From contig CBDCWQ010000023.1 in assembly GCA_965223435.1 (NCBI GenBank), forward strand, positions 1,860,001 through 1,924,000: a DNA stretch of 64,000 bases. The letters run 5' to 3'. Of this stretch, positions 47,547 to 56,798 are shown one piece after another (position 1 is the first letter of the stretch; each line of letters opens with the position of its first letter). The DNA is from CBDCWQ01 sp965223435. GTDB lineage: Bacteria > Myxococcota > Kuafuiibacteriia > Kuafuiibacteriales > Kuafuiibacteriaceae. Under the pieces are notes generated by a model. The model saw only the letters and a list, made by a program, of their open reading frames with translations, was not told the origin of the DNA and made no database searches. The position numbers and the translations under genes are program-made.

Positions 47547-48374
47547 CTAGGGGGTTGCGGCTTTTTTGGCACCGGAGTCGAAGATGAGCTGCCCTTGGAG
47601 GTGCTGCTGTTCTCCGGTTGGTGTCCGGAGCTTGAGGGCGCCTTCGGGCGTGACGCCGAGAAATTGGCCCTGAATCCGTTGGCCGTCGTCGAGGACCAAG
47701 GTGGCGGATTCTCGAAGGCCGTAGGCACGGGCGGTCCATTCAGCCAACATGGGCGCGGGGCCCATGGCTTCGAGCTCTCGGAGTCTTTGTTCGAGCTCGA
47801 GCGCGAGTGAACCCAAGAGCTTGGGCAAGGATGGTGTTTCACCGGTACAGTCCTCTACGGTGGTCGCGATGGCTTGAATGTCGCCGGGAAAATTTTGGTG
47901 CCCAAGGTTCACTCCAATACCTAAGACCACGTGGTAAAGGGCCGTGGTGCCCGCGCAGGCTTCGACCAGGATTCCTGCTACTTTTTTCCCTCGGTGTGGG
48001 CCCTTTTGGGCCAAGAGGTCATTGGGCCACTTCAGTCCGGCAAAAAGACCAGCGGTATTCTCCAGTGCACAGTGTGTTGCGACGCCGGCAAGAAGCGGCA
48101 AGACGCCGGCGTCCGCCGGTTTGAGCGCGGGCCTGGTGACAAAAGAAACGTAGAGCCCCGCATCCTTTTTTGCGTGCCATGTTCGGCCGCGCTGACCACG
48201 TCCGCGGGTTTGGGTGAGCGCGACGACGGTTGTTCCGTGGGGGGCTCCCTGCTTGGCGCGTTCGGTCGCGAGGTCGTTGGTACTTGGCAGCGACGCGTGT
48301 ACCTCCAAGGCCCGCGCCATCTTTTGGGTCTCGAGCGTTTCTTTCAGTCGTCGGCCCAGCTCTGGTGCCGTCAT
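47547..48374 (-). CDS. birA: Biotin-[acetyl-CoA carboxylase] ligase
   Basis: 275 residues from the ATG at 48374 (a TTG at 48413 would overlap nadC). It forms biotinyl-AMP and transfers biotin to carboxyl carrier proteins. Motifs: SLPSTNDLA, TRGRGQRGRTW (biotin/AMP loop), LKWPNDLLA, KVAGILVEA (Lys) and the C-terminal barrel with FLGVTPEGALKL. The N-terminal DNA-binding HTH of E. coli BirA is absent, so it is a class I ligase without repressor role. It follows nadC by 11 bp. Confidence 0.93.
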   Translation of the reverse strand: MTAPELGRRLKETLETQKMARALEVHASLPSTNDLATERAKQGAPHGTTVVALTQTRGRGQRGRTWHAKKDAGLYVSFVTRPALKPADAGVLPLLAGVATHCALENTAGLFAGLKWPNDLLAQKGPHRGKKVAGILVEACAGTTALYHVVLGIGVNLGHQNFPGDIQAIATTVEDCTGETPSLPKLLGSLALELEQRLRELEAMGPAPMLAEWTARAYGLRESATLVLDDGQRIQGQFLGVTPEGALKLRTPTGEQQHLQGQLIFDSGAKKAATP

Positions 48375-48385
48375 GGGCCGGATGC

Positions 48386-49249
48386 TCACGGCGTTGTGGA
48401 GGGCGATGTCCAATCGAGGGACAAATCGACGGCGCGGGCGCTGTGGGTTAGGGCACCCATCGAAATCAGGTCCACGCCGGTTTTGGCCACTTCGGCGAGG
48501 GTGTCTAGGGTGATCCCACCGCTGGCTTCAACCAGGGCGCGCCCGTGGATGCGGGTGACGGCTTCTCGCAAGCGCGAGGGTTCCATGTTGTCGAGCAGAA
48601 TCACGTCGACGCCCGCCGCGAGCGCTTCATCCACCTCGGCCAGGGTGGTGACCTCGCACTCCACTTTCATCAGGTGATGGACGGTGTGGCGCAGCGCGCG
48701 AACCGCCTGCGTGATGCTCCCCGCTGCGCGAATGTGGTTGTCCTTGATGAGAGCACCGTCGAACAATCCGAAGCGGTGGTTGTAGGCGCCGCCGACCCGA
48801 ACGGCGTGTTTTTCGAGGCTTCGAAGGCCGGGGGTTGTCTTGCGGGTATCTACAACCCTTGCATGGGTCGTGGCGACCTTGGCTTGAGCCTGATGGGCGA
48901 GGGTGGCGATGCCTGACAATCGTTGCAAAAGATTGAGCGCGGTGCGTTCTCCGACCAGAATTGCGCGCGCGTTTCCGGTAACCCGTCCCACTTCGGTTCC
49001 CGGCTGAGCTTGCTCGCCTTCTTGGACCACAAACTCCACGACCACGTCGCCGCCTACCTGCCGATAGACTTCGGAAAAAGCGCCGACGCCGGCAAGAACC
49101 AAGGACTCTTTGGCCAATATTCTTGCGGACCCGGTTTGATGCGCGTCGATGAGGCTCGAAGTGATGTCTCCTGGCCCAAGATCCTCGCGAAGCGCCAACG
49201 AAATCAACTGACGGGCGTTGGCGTCGAGGTCGATGGGCAAAGTGGGCAT
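48386..49249 (-). CDS. nadC: Nicotinate-nucleotide pyrophosphorylase (carboxylating)
   Basis: 287 residues. It converts quinolinate and PRPP to nicotinate mononucleotide, CO2 and PPi in NAD synthesis. REDLGPGDITS, GERTALNLLQRLSGIAT, VDTRKTTPGLR, VRVGGAYNHRFGL, IKDNHI, ECEVTTLAEVDEAL and ILLDNM are the complete active-site set. It lies just upstream of birA; nadA and nadB are not in the window. Confidence 0.95.
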   Translation of the reverse strand: MPTLPIDLDANARQLISLALREDLGPGDITSSLIDAHQTGSARILAKESLVLAGVGAFSEVYRQVGGDVVVEFVVQEGEQAQPGTEVGRVTGNARAILVGERTALNLLQRLSGIATLAHQAQAKVATTHARVVDTRKTTPGLRSLEKHAVRVGGAYNHRFGLFDGALIKDNHIRAAGSITQAVRALRHTVHHLMKVECEVTTLAEVDEALAAGVDVILLDNMEPSRLREAVTRIHGRALVEASGGITLDTLAEVAKTGVDLISMGALTHSARAVDLSLDWTSPSTTP

Positions 49250-49253
49250 GGGA

Positions 49254-50693
49254 TCAGAACTGTGCGGCCGCGGTCACAAAAACGGTAAAGTTGGTGGTGT
49301 TTTTGATGATGAAGCGACGACCGGGTTCGTCGTAGCGCGGATCATAGTACGGGGACCGCTCGTCATTGCCCTGTGAGTTCCGAGCGTTGACTCGCCCGAT
49401 GCAGGGCGCGTCTTCGCAAATTTGGCCCTGGGCCGAGGCGGGGTCTTCGTCGGTGCCCACCCGTTCGGCGGTCAGGAGGTGGTCGTTGACCATGGCCAAA
49501 GATACACCCGCCCGAATCAGTGCGTACTTGGCGGGTTGGATATGAAAGGCGAGGGAGCCTTGCATTTCGAGGTGTTCATCGACCCGGTTGAGCTCGCCGC
49601 ACGGAACGTTGGCCAGGATACCGCATTGGGCCCCGTCGATGTTGGCATTGTAGTTATTGGGATTGTTGTAGTCTTCGTAGTTGACGATTTCCGGGCCGAA
49701 GGCCGGGTTCTGGCCTCGGCTTCCGGGCACCCGGGTTTGATCGAAGTTCGGGAGATAGTCTGATAGTTCACTGTAGGTTCGGCCGATGCCGACGTAACGA
49801 ACACCGAAGGACAAATCGAGTGCGTACCGTTGGTGGCTTTCTTCCTCTTCATGAAAAATGAGCTCCGAGCCGATCGTGAAGCGGCCACTGGCGGGCGGCT
49901 TCATGCCGCGGCCGCGCTGCTTGGACGTCGCCACCGGGATCCTGGCACCAAAGGTGATGTAGGGATCGAGTGCCGGAGTGTTGGGGCTGGTGCGTTTGCT
50001 CAGCGCAACCGAGACGTCGAACGTGGTTTGCCCAAGGCCCACGTGGCCGCCGGAGCCACCGGGAAGAGCCGCTTGTTCGACGGGATCACGGGTCTTTCCG
50101 GTCGGGGCGATGATGTCTCCGCGCAGGGTGAGTGTGGGGTAGCTTTCGTCCTTTTTGTCGACAAAGGGTGACCAAGAAAGCCCAAAGGTCATGTCACCGA
50201 ATCCGCTGCGTTTTCGGGAGGCCGGCACTTGGGTGATGGGAAACCGGTAGTCAAAATCGGGATCGTTGGCGTTGAGGCTCCCGAAGATCGTGGAGTTGCC
50301 CTCTACGCCGTCGGCAAAGGAGATTTCGGTGTCGTCCTGGAGGACGATGGGGGCGATGGCGTGAAATTCTAGGTGGTGGTAGATGCCGACCCTGAGCTCC
50401 AGCAGGAGTCTTTGGGTGTTTGCGCTGAAGTCGAGCTCCTTGACGTCGAGCGCCTTCAATTGGCCGTCCACCGTCTGGACCCATTCGCGGCTGATGGTGG
50501 CCCTTTTTTGGGAGCGATCAAAAGAAACACCCAAGAATAGCTCAGGCAAAGCCTGATCCCGGGTGACCGCGGTCAGGGTCTGGGTTTCCCAGGCCGCATG
50601 TGCGGGCTGCCCCAATCCGAAGACCAGGACAAAAGCGGCAACTTTGGTGAACCCCATACCGGCCTGACGGCGGTAAACCCGCTTGGTCACCAT
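49254..50693 (-). CDS. Putative outer-membrane beta-barrel protein
   Basis: 479 residues (start at 50693; 50657 also possible). A signal peptide (VAAFVLVFGLGQPAHAA) precedes many alternating strands (TLTLRGDIIAPTGKTRDP, YALDLSFGVRYVGIGRTY, FTVFVTAAAQF with terminal Phe). No family is recognised; a Cys-containing loop (CGILANVPCG, CEDAPC) and a region rich in Asn/Tyr (YEDYNNPNNYNANID) look surface-exposed. It lies 35 bp downstream of an NtrC-type regulator, which may share its transcript. Confidence 0.65.
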   Translation of the reverse strand: MVTKRVYRRQAGMGFTKVAAFVLVFGLGQPAHAAWETQTLTAVTRDQALPELFLGVSFDRSQKRATISREWVQTVDGQLKALDVKELDFSANTQRLLLELRVGIYHHLEFHAIAPIVLQDDTEISFADGVEGNSTIFGSLNANDPDFDYRFPITQVPASRKRSGFGDMTFGLSWSPFVDKKDESYPTLTLRGDIIAPTGKTRDPVEQAALPGGSGGHVGLGQTTFDVSVALSKRTSPNTPALDPYITFGARIPVATSKQRGRGMKPPASGRFTIGSELIFHEEEESHQRYALDLSFGVRYVGIGRTYSELSDYLPNFDQTRVPGSRGQNPAFGPEIVNYEDYNNPNNYNANIDGAQCGILANVPCGELNRVDEHLEMQGSLAFHIQPAKYALIRAGVSLAMVNDHLLTAERVGTDEDPASAQGQICEDAPCIGRVNARNSQGNDERSPYYDPRYDEPGRRFIIKNTTNFTVFVTAAAQF

Positions 50694-50728
50694 GTCAAGG
50701 TTGAATCCGTGCACCGAGACACCCCCGA

Positions 50729-52177
50729 TCAGCCCGCGCCGGCGACCGAATCGGTCTCTTCGGCTTCGTCCGACGGCTGGCCGCGAAGCCCGAGTTCTTT
50801 CATTTTGTTTTGGAGGCTCTTGCGGGAGATTTCTAGCTTTCGGGCGGCTTTGGTGACGTTTCCACCCGTTTCCTCCAGAGCGCGGGTGATCAAGGCCTTT
50901 TCGACGGTTTCGGTGTGCTGACGGACGATCTCTTTCAATGGACCGATGGGCGCTCGGGGTTTTTTGGGATCGTCCACCGCAGCGGTGGATGGCCCGCTGT
51001 CGCACAGAGGATGGTGCACCGCCTCGGGCAGATCATCCGCGGCGATGATCGCGCCTTCGGCGAAGAGGACCGCACGCTCCATGACATTTTCGAGTTCACG
51101 GATGTTTCCCGGCCAGGCGTAGCGCGTCAGGGCATCTATGGCCTCCTCAGAAACCCCCGCGACACTTTTGCCAAGCCGCTCATTGTACTTGGCCAGGAAA
51201 TGGTCTGCCAACAGCGGGATGTCTTCCATACGCTCTCGAAGAGGGGGCAACGTGATGGGCACGACGTTGAGCCGGTAATACAAATCTTCGCGAAATCGCC
51301 CCGACTGGACTTCCTGACGGAGGTCGCTGTTGGTCGCCGCCACCAGCCGGACGTTGACCTGGGTGGTGGTCACCCCGCCTACCCGTTCGAACTCCGACTC
51401 TTGAAGGGCCCTGAGGAGTTTGACCTGCATTTCGAGGGGGACGTTTCCGATCTCGTCGAGAAACAGGGTGCCCCCATCGGCCAGTTCGAAACGGCCGGGC
51501 TTGCTCCCTACCGCGCCGGTGAACGCACCCTTTTCGTAGCCGAAAAGCTCGGATTCAATCAGATCCTTGGGGATCGCGGCGCAGTTGATTTTGATGAAGG
51601 GGCACGCCTTTCTGGGCGAGTGGCTGTGAAGGGCGGCGGCGATCAGTTCTTTTCCGGTTCCGGACTCCCCGGTGATCAATACGGTAGAAGGACTGGAGGC
51701 GACCTTTTCGATGGTCTTGAACACCGTTTCCAAGACCGTGCTCCGGCCGATCATTCCGAAGCGGCTGTTGGCTTCGCCCTCGGGCTCGCCCAGGCTGAGG
51801 TCGCGGGTCGCGGAAGCCTTTTTGATGGCCAGCTGCAGTTCATCTTGGTCGAAGGGCTTCGTCAGATAGTCGAAGGCGCCAAGCTTCATCGCCGTGACCG
51901 CCGTGTCGACGGTGCCGTGCGCGGTCAACATCACGACCGGGGTTCCTTTGAAATCTTCGAGCACGTGCCGCAGAAGACCCATTCCGTCTATGCGGGGCAT
52001 CTTGAGGTCGGTCAACAGGACGTCGACGGGGGTCCGCCGCATCAGCTCGAGTGCTTCTTGCCCGTCGCTGGCGGTGAGGACTTCGTAGCCTTCCTTACGC
52101 AGCATGGCCGCCAGCACCTTACGCAGGTTGGCTTCGTCGTCTGCGATCAAGATGGTTCGCGCGTCGGTTGTGGGCAT
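50729..52177 (-). CDS. Sigma-54-dependent response regulator (NtrC family)
   Basis: 482 residues from the ATG at 52177. Canonical receiver (ILIADDEANLRKV; phospho-Asp in LLTDLKMPRIDG; Thr/Lys in VVMLTAHG and YLTKPFD), AAA+ domain (GESGTGKE, GAFTGA, DGGTLFLDE, RFREDLYYRLNV, WPGNIRELENVMERAV) and a Fis-type HTH (GGNVTKAARKLEISRKSL). Fully equipped to be phosphorylated and to activate sigma-54 promoters. No histidine kinase gene is next to it. Confidence 0.94.
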   Translation of the reverse strand: MPTTDARTILIADDEANLRKVLAAMLRKEGYEVLTASDGQEALELMRRTPVDVLLTDLKMPRIDGMGLLRHVLEDFKGTPVVMLTAHGTVDTAVTAMKLGAFDYLTKPFDQDELQLAIKKASATRDLSLGEPEGEANSRFGMIGRSTVLETVFKTIEKVASSPSTVLITGESGTGKELIAAALHSHSPRKACPFIKINCAAIPKDLIESELFGYEKGAFTGAVGSKPGRFELADGGTLFLDEIGNVPLEMQVKLLRALQESEFERVGGVTTTQVNVRLVAATNSDLRQEVQSGRFREDLYYRLNVVPITLPPLRERMEDIPLLADHFLAKYNERLGKSVAGVSEEAIDALTRYAWPGNIRELENVMERAVLFAEGAIIAADDLPEAVHHPLCDSGPSTAAVDDPKKPRAPIGPLKEIVRQHTETVEKALITRALEETGGNVTKAARKLEISRKSLQNKMKELGLRGQPSDEAEETDSVAGAG

Positions 52178-52683
52178 GCGCAAAGTCTCCGGTCAAAGAG
52201 ATGCTAGCGGGGGCAGGCCCCGGCTCCAACTTCTGCGAGTGAAAAGATCCCCCCCGCCCAAGACTGGGTGGGTAGCACGCTTGGACAAGGCCCCGTCAGA
52301 CCACCGCCGAACGGCGCTCCACTCGAACGCTTGACTCAAAATCACAAAAAACGCCTCTTCCAAGACTCTAGCCCAGCCGCTGGCGGAGCGAAATCTTTGG
52401 ATGATACAAAAGGCTACTGTCTTTCTTGTCAATAAATTCAATGAGTTAGGTTTAAATGTCTCCAGCCAAAACCCTGGCCCGTTCGCCTGGGGCACCGCCC
52501 CGTCGCGTGGGGACCGCCGTCCTTTGAGGGGCGCGGGCCACGAATGGGGGAGAATCTGGGCGCCGCGGGGCTGAGTCTCTGGGGTTCACCCTGACGCAGT
52601 CGTCGACCGCCCGGGGTCTCCAGCCCGGGCACCGCGCGAAGCCGGTAGAATCTTGACCCCGTTAGGGCTCGACGTCGGGGACG
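52178..52683. other. Divergent intergenic region
   Basis: About 500 bp between the NtrC gene and the coiled-coil gene, without a recognisable gene. A possible minus-strand sigma-70 site TTGACA (52427-52432) has only weak -10 partners around 52401-52410. A more A/T-rich patch lies at 52390-52445. Confidence 0.4.
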
Positions 52684-55600
52684 ATGGCGGGTTACGTAAC
52701 GCCTTCGGTCATGACTTCGGCAATGGAAAATAGGGCGCCAGGGCTGGCGCAAAGCCGAGCCGCGATGAACTGGAGCGAATTTCTTCCACGGTACTTGTTT
52801 ATCGAGGATGCGCTCGTCACGCGGCGGGTGCTTGAGGTGGGTACCGAGGACACGCGCTCGCTTCATCGCCTTCACCAGACCGGTGCGGTCAAGGTGGTGG
52901 GGACCGCGCCTCGCGAAAAGAAGCTGCCTCCGGTTGAACGCGGCGGTGCGGTGGAGCTTTTGGCTATGGAGCCGGGGCGCCTCGATTTCGGAGAGCACAG
53001 TTTCGACGTCGTGTTGGTGGTTGATCTGTGCCTTCAGTTGTCACGGGAGGCGGCGTTTCTTCAGAACCTGCGTCGGGTACTCCACCCTGATGGGTTCTGT
53101 TTGCTCGGGTTTCAAGGTGCCGGCCGTACGTTCACGGATCTGGTCCAAGACGGTGAAAGTGGGCCCCTGCCACCGGCGGCACCGCAAGAGATCGAGAGCG
53201 CGATCCGGCGGGTCTTTCCCGATGTGACTTTTTACCATCAGGCCCCCTTTGTGGGCGTTGCGATTCAGCCCGAGGGTGTCGATGTGCTCGATGCCGACGT
53301 CAGTCTGGACCCGACGCTCGCGGCCCACACCGGTCCTCGGCCGAGCCATGTGATCGGCCTCGGCGGGCGCGGTTGCGAAAAGCCGCAGGACCGAACGCTC
53401 ATCGAACTCCCGTTTTTGGAATTCGAGGCGGTGACCGAATCCGCTCGTGCGGTCCGAGCCGAGGTCGAGCAGCGCCTGACCCAAGGATTGGACGAGGCGC
53501 GTGAGGACCTCAAGGAGCGCGAAAAGCTGCTCCGGGTGGTGGGCGCCAGGCTGCCCGAGCTTCGGGAGGCGGTTCGAGATCGCCTTTTGTCGTCTGGAAA
53601 TACGAGTGCGGAGCGCCTCAAGACGTTGGCGGATGCGGTGGCGCGACTGGAGCAGAGTCGCGGCCCGCTCGAAGCTCGAGTGGAGCAGTTGGCGGCGGAG
53701 CTGATGCAAGAGCGCGCGGCTCGGCGTGCGCTCGAAGCCCAAGCCAGGGATCATGAGCGGAGCCTTGTGGGCGGTGGGGCGGATACCGAAGTGCATGGGC
53801 TGAGCCCGGGGACGGGGTTCCGAGGCGGAAACGGTGAAGAAGATGGGGCTCGGGTGGCGGCCGAAGATCTCTTACCGATCCCCATTGCGGAGTTTCCGAC
53901 CCACGACACGGTCATAGAGGCCTTGGAGTCGCCGTCTGACGGCGAGCTTGAGGACCTGCGAACCCGGGTTGAAGAACTTGAGGCTTTGCTTCGCGAAGAA
54001 CGAAAGCGTGCGGAGGCAAACAGAGAGGGCCTCCAAGAAGAGGTCAGAGCTTTCCGGGCCAAGTGTCATCACCAAAGCATCGATGCGGAGCGACTCAAAG
54101 AACATGGGCGAAACCTCGAGGCCGAACTGGATCGGGTACGCGAGGAAGGTGCTCGGCAGAGTTTTGCGTCGGGAGAGGTGGCGGTGGCCGAGCTGGCGGA
54201 ATCCCGCCGCCAAGTGCACCTTTTGGAGCGCACGGTTCGGGGACAGGACGAGGAGCTTCATCGGCTCCGGCGAGAGCTCGAGGAGCACCGCGCCCTGCGG
54301 CAGTCCTTCGGGACCGACTATTTCGACCAAGAAGCCCGAGTTCACGCTTTGCAGCGGCGCCTAGAGGATGCGAATTTGGCGCACGCCGAGGCGCAGCAAC
54401 ATGCCGACGAGCGGATCGCGTTTTTGAGCAACGAGCTCGAAAAGGTTCAGCAGGATCGCGAAGAGACCGCGGCCAAGGGGCAGTCGCTCGAACATCAGCT
54501 TCACGATGTGGTCGTTCAGCTCGGAACGGAAGAAGAGCGTCGGGCCTTGGCCATCCGGCAGTGTGAGTTTGAGCACTCGGCGAGCTTGGCCTTGGAGCGT
54601 GAGCTCGATGAAGCTCGCCAAGAGGTTTTCGAGCAAGCGCAAAACATCGCCGCATTGAAGCGGGCCATGACCGATCAGAGTCAAGAGTTCAGGGCTCTGA
54701 AGGCGTCGTCGCAAGAGCGGGAGGCGGACCGCAAGGCCTTGGAGATGGCGGCCCAACATCTTTCCCGGGAGGCCGGGGCGCTTCGGTCACGGGTACAGGA
54801 GCTGCGCCAAGAACGCGACGCATTGGCTGCGACTTCCGCCCTTCTTCTCGAAGAGCGAGACCAGGCGACCGAGCTGGCCAAAAGGGTCATGGATGCGGAA
54901 GCCCGAGCCGGTCAGTTGTCGGCTTCGCTCGAAGGCGGGCAGAAGGCCATCGAGCGTCTCGAAGAAGAACTCGACCGGGCCCGGCACGAAAAGGTCGAGT
55001 CTCAAAAAGAAATCGAAGGTCACAAACACGTCCGCGCGGAGCTCGAAGAGCGTCTTCGGGGCCTCGAGCGAGAGACGTCGCGTCTTGAAGGCCGTGGTCA
55101 GCAGACGGAGTCACGGGTTTTGGGTCTGGACCAACAGCTTGCGGCATTTCAGCATCGTCTTGCCGCCAAAGAACAAGCGCTTGAGGCGATGAACAAAGTG
55201 CAAGAGGAGCTCCAAGAGGCCCTGCAGGACGCAGAAATTGCTTTACGGGCCAGTCACCGTGAGTCCCGCGATTGGCAAGAGCGCGCCACACAGCTTGAGG
55301 ACGCGGCACGAGAAGGGGAAGCCCAGGCGGGTACGTTGCTCGCAGCGCGTGCCCGCGCCGAAGCCGAGCTGACGCGTAAGGTTTCAGCTTTTCTTGAGGT
55401 CGAGGGCGCGCGGGCGCTGCTTAAAGCCGATGCGGCGGAGCTGGCACAGAAGCTTCGGTCTACCCAGTCGGCTTTGTCGCATACCTTGTCTCAGGCTGCA
55501 CAGGTCAGTGAGCGCTTGATGGCGGTCGAGGCCGAGTTGGCTGGGATGAAAGCACAAGCCGAGGCCGGTCAGGCGGAGTTGGCTCGGATGAAAGCGAAGG

Positions 55601-56709
55601 CCGAGGCCGGTCGGTCCGAGGTGGCTCGCCTGAAAGCACAAGGCGAGGCCGGTCAGACGGAGCTGGCTCGGATGAAGGCGGAGGCCGAGGCCGGTCGGTC
55701 CGAGTTGGCTCGGACAAGAGTAGAGGCCGAGGCCGGCCGGTCCGAGTTGGCTCGGTTGAAAGCAGAGGTCGAGGCCGGCCGGGCTGAGGCGGTCAAAGAG
55801 ACGACGGGTCCTCGCGACCCGCGCATCGTTGCCGGGCCGGTGGAGGAGGCGAGGCTTCAGAGACTCGAAACCCAGGTGGGCGAAGAACGCGCCAAAAGGA
55901 TGGACGCTTTTGCTCGTATCCATGCGCTGGAGGACGAGCTGGTGGTGGCCCGAACGGTGGCCCACGCGCGGGTGGAGGCGGTCCGGCATGTAGAAAGCCT
56001 TGAGAACGAGTGCAAACGGCTTCGGCGTTTCGAGGACGAGGCCTGCGATCTCAAAAAGAAGCTCGACATCGCCTTGGCAGAGCGGGAGCGCTTCTTTGCC
56101 CAACTCGAGCGGCAACAAGCCGCGGGTTCGGCTTCCGAGCGCGTGCCGTCGGAACCTGAACGACCGGTGGCGGTGCCTCGGGTGCCCGCATCTTCTGATG
56201 GAGGTGCGGTGGGTTCGCGTGCCCCCGAACTTGCTCCAGCCGCTTCCCGCGGGTCGCCGGTCGGTGATCTCGGTGTTCGGGTTGAAGCGCTGACCCAAGA
56301 GCTGGACCAAGCGCGGGCGGATGTGGGGCGCAAGCTTCGCGAAATGCGCGTGCTCGAACACGCACTCGCCGCCGGACAAGAAGAGCTGGAAGGTGTGCGC
56401 AAAGAGCGGGATCGCCTCGATACCCTGCTCAAGGCCTCGGGCAGTGCGGAAGATCTCCGTGTGGACCTCGATGCAAAAACCGAGGCCGTCGCGCGCCTCA
56501 AAGCGTCCACAACCGCGTTGTCTTCAGAGTGCCATCAGTTGCGGGCCCTTTTGCAGGCCGCAGAACAGAACGAGGTCAGCCTGGAGCGGCGGATCGCGGA
56601 GCTTGAAGCGAGTGTGGCGGAAAGAACCCGGCGCCTAGGCCTTGTGGAGCGGGAACTGGTCGAAAAAACCGAACGCCTGCGGCGCTTGGCGGGGTTGGCC
56701 GAAAGCTAG
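52684..56709 (+). CDS. Giant protein: methyltransferase-like domain plus ~1000-residue coiled coil
   Basis: 1341 residues (start at 52684; 52765, MNWSEFLPRY, also possible). Residues ~28-200 resemble a class I SAM methyltransferase: RRVLEVGTEDTRSL, FDVVLVVDLCLQL, LRRVLHPDGFCLLGF; the glycine-rich loop is degenerate (VGTED for GxGxG). From ~255 to the end it is almost entirely charged heptad sequence, broken by a Pro/Ser-rich hinge at about 1145-1185. Six 14-residue repeats lie at 958-1039. A scaffold or cytoskeletal role is likely; no signal or membrane segment. The sulfur-carrier operon starts 90 bp later. Confidence 0.75.
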   Translation: MAGYVTPSVMTSAMENRAPGLAQSRAAMNWSEFLPRYLFIEDALVTRRVLEVGTEDTRSLHRLHQTGAVKVVGTAPREKKLPPVERGGAVELLAMEPGRLDFGEHSFDVVLVVDLCLQLSREAAFLQNLRRVLHPDGFCLLGFQGAGRTFTDLVQDGESGPLPPAAPQEIESAIRRVFPDVTFYHQAPFVGVAIQPEGVDVLDADVSLDPTLAAHTGPRPSHVIGLGGRGCEKPQDRTLIELPFLEFEAVTESARAVRAEVEQRLTQGLDEAREDLKEREKLLRVVGARLPELREAVRDRLLSSGNTSAERLKTLADAVARLEQSRGPLEARVEQLAAELMQERAARRALEAQARDHERSLVGGGADTEVHGLSPGTGFRGGNGEEDGARVAAEDLLPIPIAEFPTHDTVIEALESPSDGELEDLRTRVEELEALLREERKRAEANREGLQEEVRAFRAKCHHQSIDAERLKEHGRNLEAELDRVREEGARQSFASGEVAVAELAESRRQVHLLERTVRGQDEELHRLRRELEEHRALRQSFGTDYFDQEARVHALQRRLEDANLAHAEAQQHADERIAFLSNELEKVQQDREETAAKGQSLEHQLHDVVVQLGTEEERRALAIRQCEFEHSASLALERELDEARQEVFEQAQNIAALKRAMTDQSQEFRALKASSQEREADRKALEMAAQHLSREAGALRSRVQELRQERDALAATSALLLEERDQATELAKRVMDAEARAGQLSASLEGGQKAIERLEEELDRARHEKVESQKEIEGHKHVRAELEERLRGLERETSRLEGRGQQTESRVLGLDQQLAAFQHRLAAKEQALEAMNKVQEELQEALQDAEIALRASHRESRDWQERATQLEDAAREGEAQAGTLLAARARAEAELTRKVSAFLEVEGARALLKADAAELAQKLRSTQSALSHTLSQAAQVSERLMAVEAELAGMKAQAEAGQAELARMKAKAEAGRSEVARLKAQGEAGQTELARMKAEAEAGRSELARTRVEAEAGRSELARLKAEVEAGRAEAVKETTGPRDPRIVAGPVEEARLQRLETQVGEERAKRMDAFARIHALEDELVVARTVAHARVEAVRHVESLENECKRLRRFEDEACDLKKKLDIALAERERFFAQLERQQAAGSASERVPSEPERPVAVPRVPASSDGGAVGSRAPELAPAASRGSPVGDLGVRVEALTQELDQARADVGRKLREMRVLEHALAAGQEELEGVRKERDRLDTLLKASGSAEDLRVDLDAKTEAVARLKASTTALSSECHQLRALLQAAEQNEVSLERRIAELEASVAERTRRLGLVERELVEKTERLRRLAGLAES
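55555..55800 (+). repeat. 42-bp in-frame repeat encoding a two-heptad unit
   Basis: About six copies of a 42-bp unit inside the coiled-coil gene, encoding variants of AEAGRSELARLKAE (positions Q/R, M/L and K/E vary). The unit equals two heptads, so copy-number change would lengthen the coiled coil without disturbing its register. Confidence 0.85.
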
Positions 56710-56798
56710 CGGGATGTTTGGGTTTTCACGTTTGGCCACACGATTCCGTTGACGAGGGGCGTCCACAAAGCCAGGTTCCACGCGTTGTGCAATCGCGA

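Noticed and set aside
50915..52207. 430-codon open frame on the plus strand
   Set aside because: It lies exactly antisense to the NtrC-type regulator, has no family motifs, and reflects the codon bias of the real gene.
52401..52432. TTGACA-containing promoter for the NtrC gene
   Set aside because: The -10 candidates have either wrong spacing (20 bp) or poor match; kept only as a remark in the intergenic entry.
55384..56379. 331-codon open frame on the minus strand with periodic residues
   Set aside because: Antisense of the repeated coiled-coil codons; the periodicity is inherited from the real frame.
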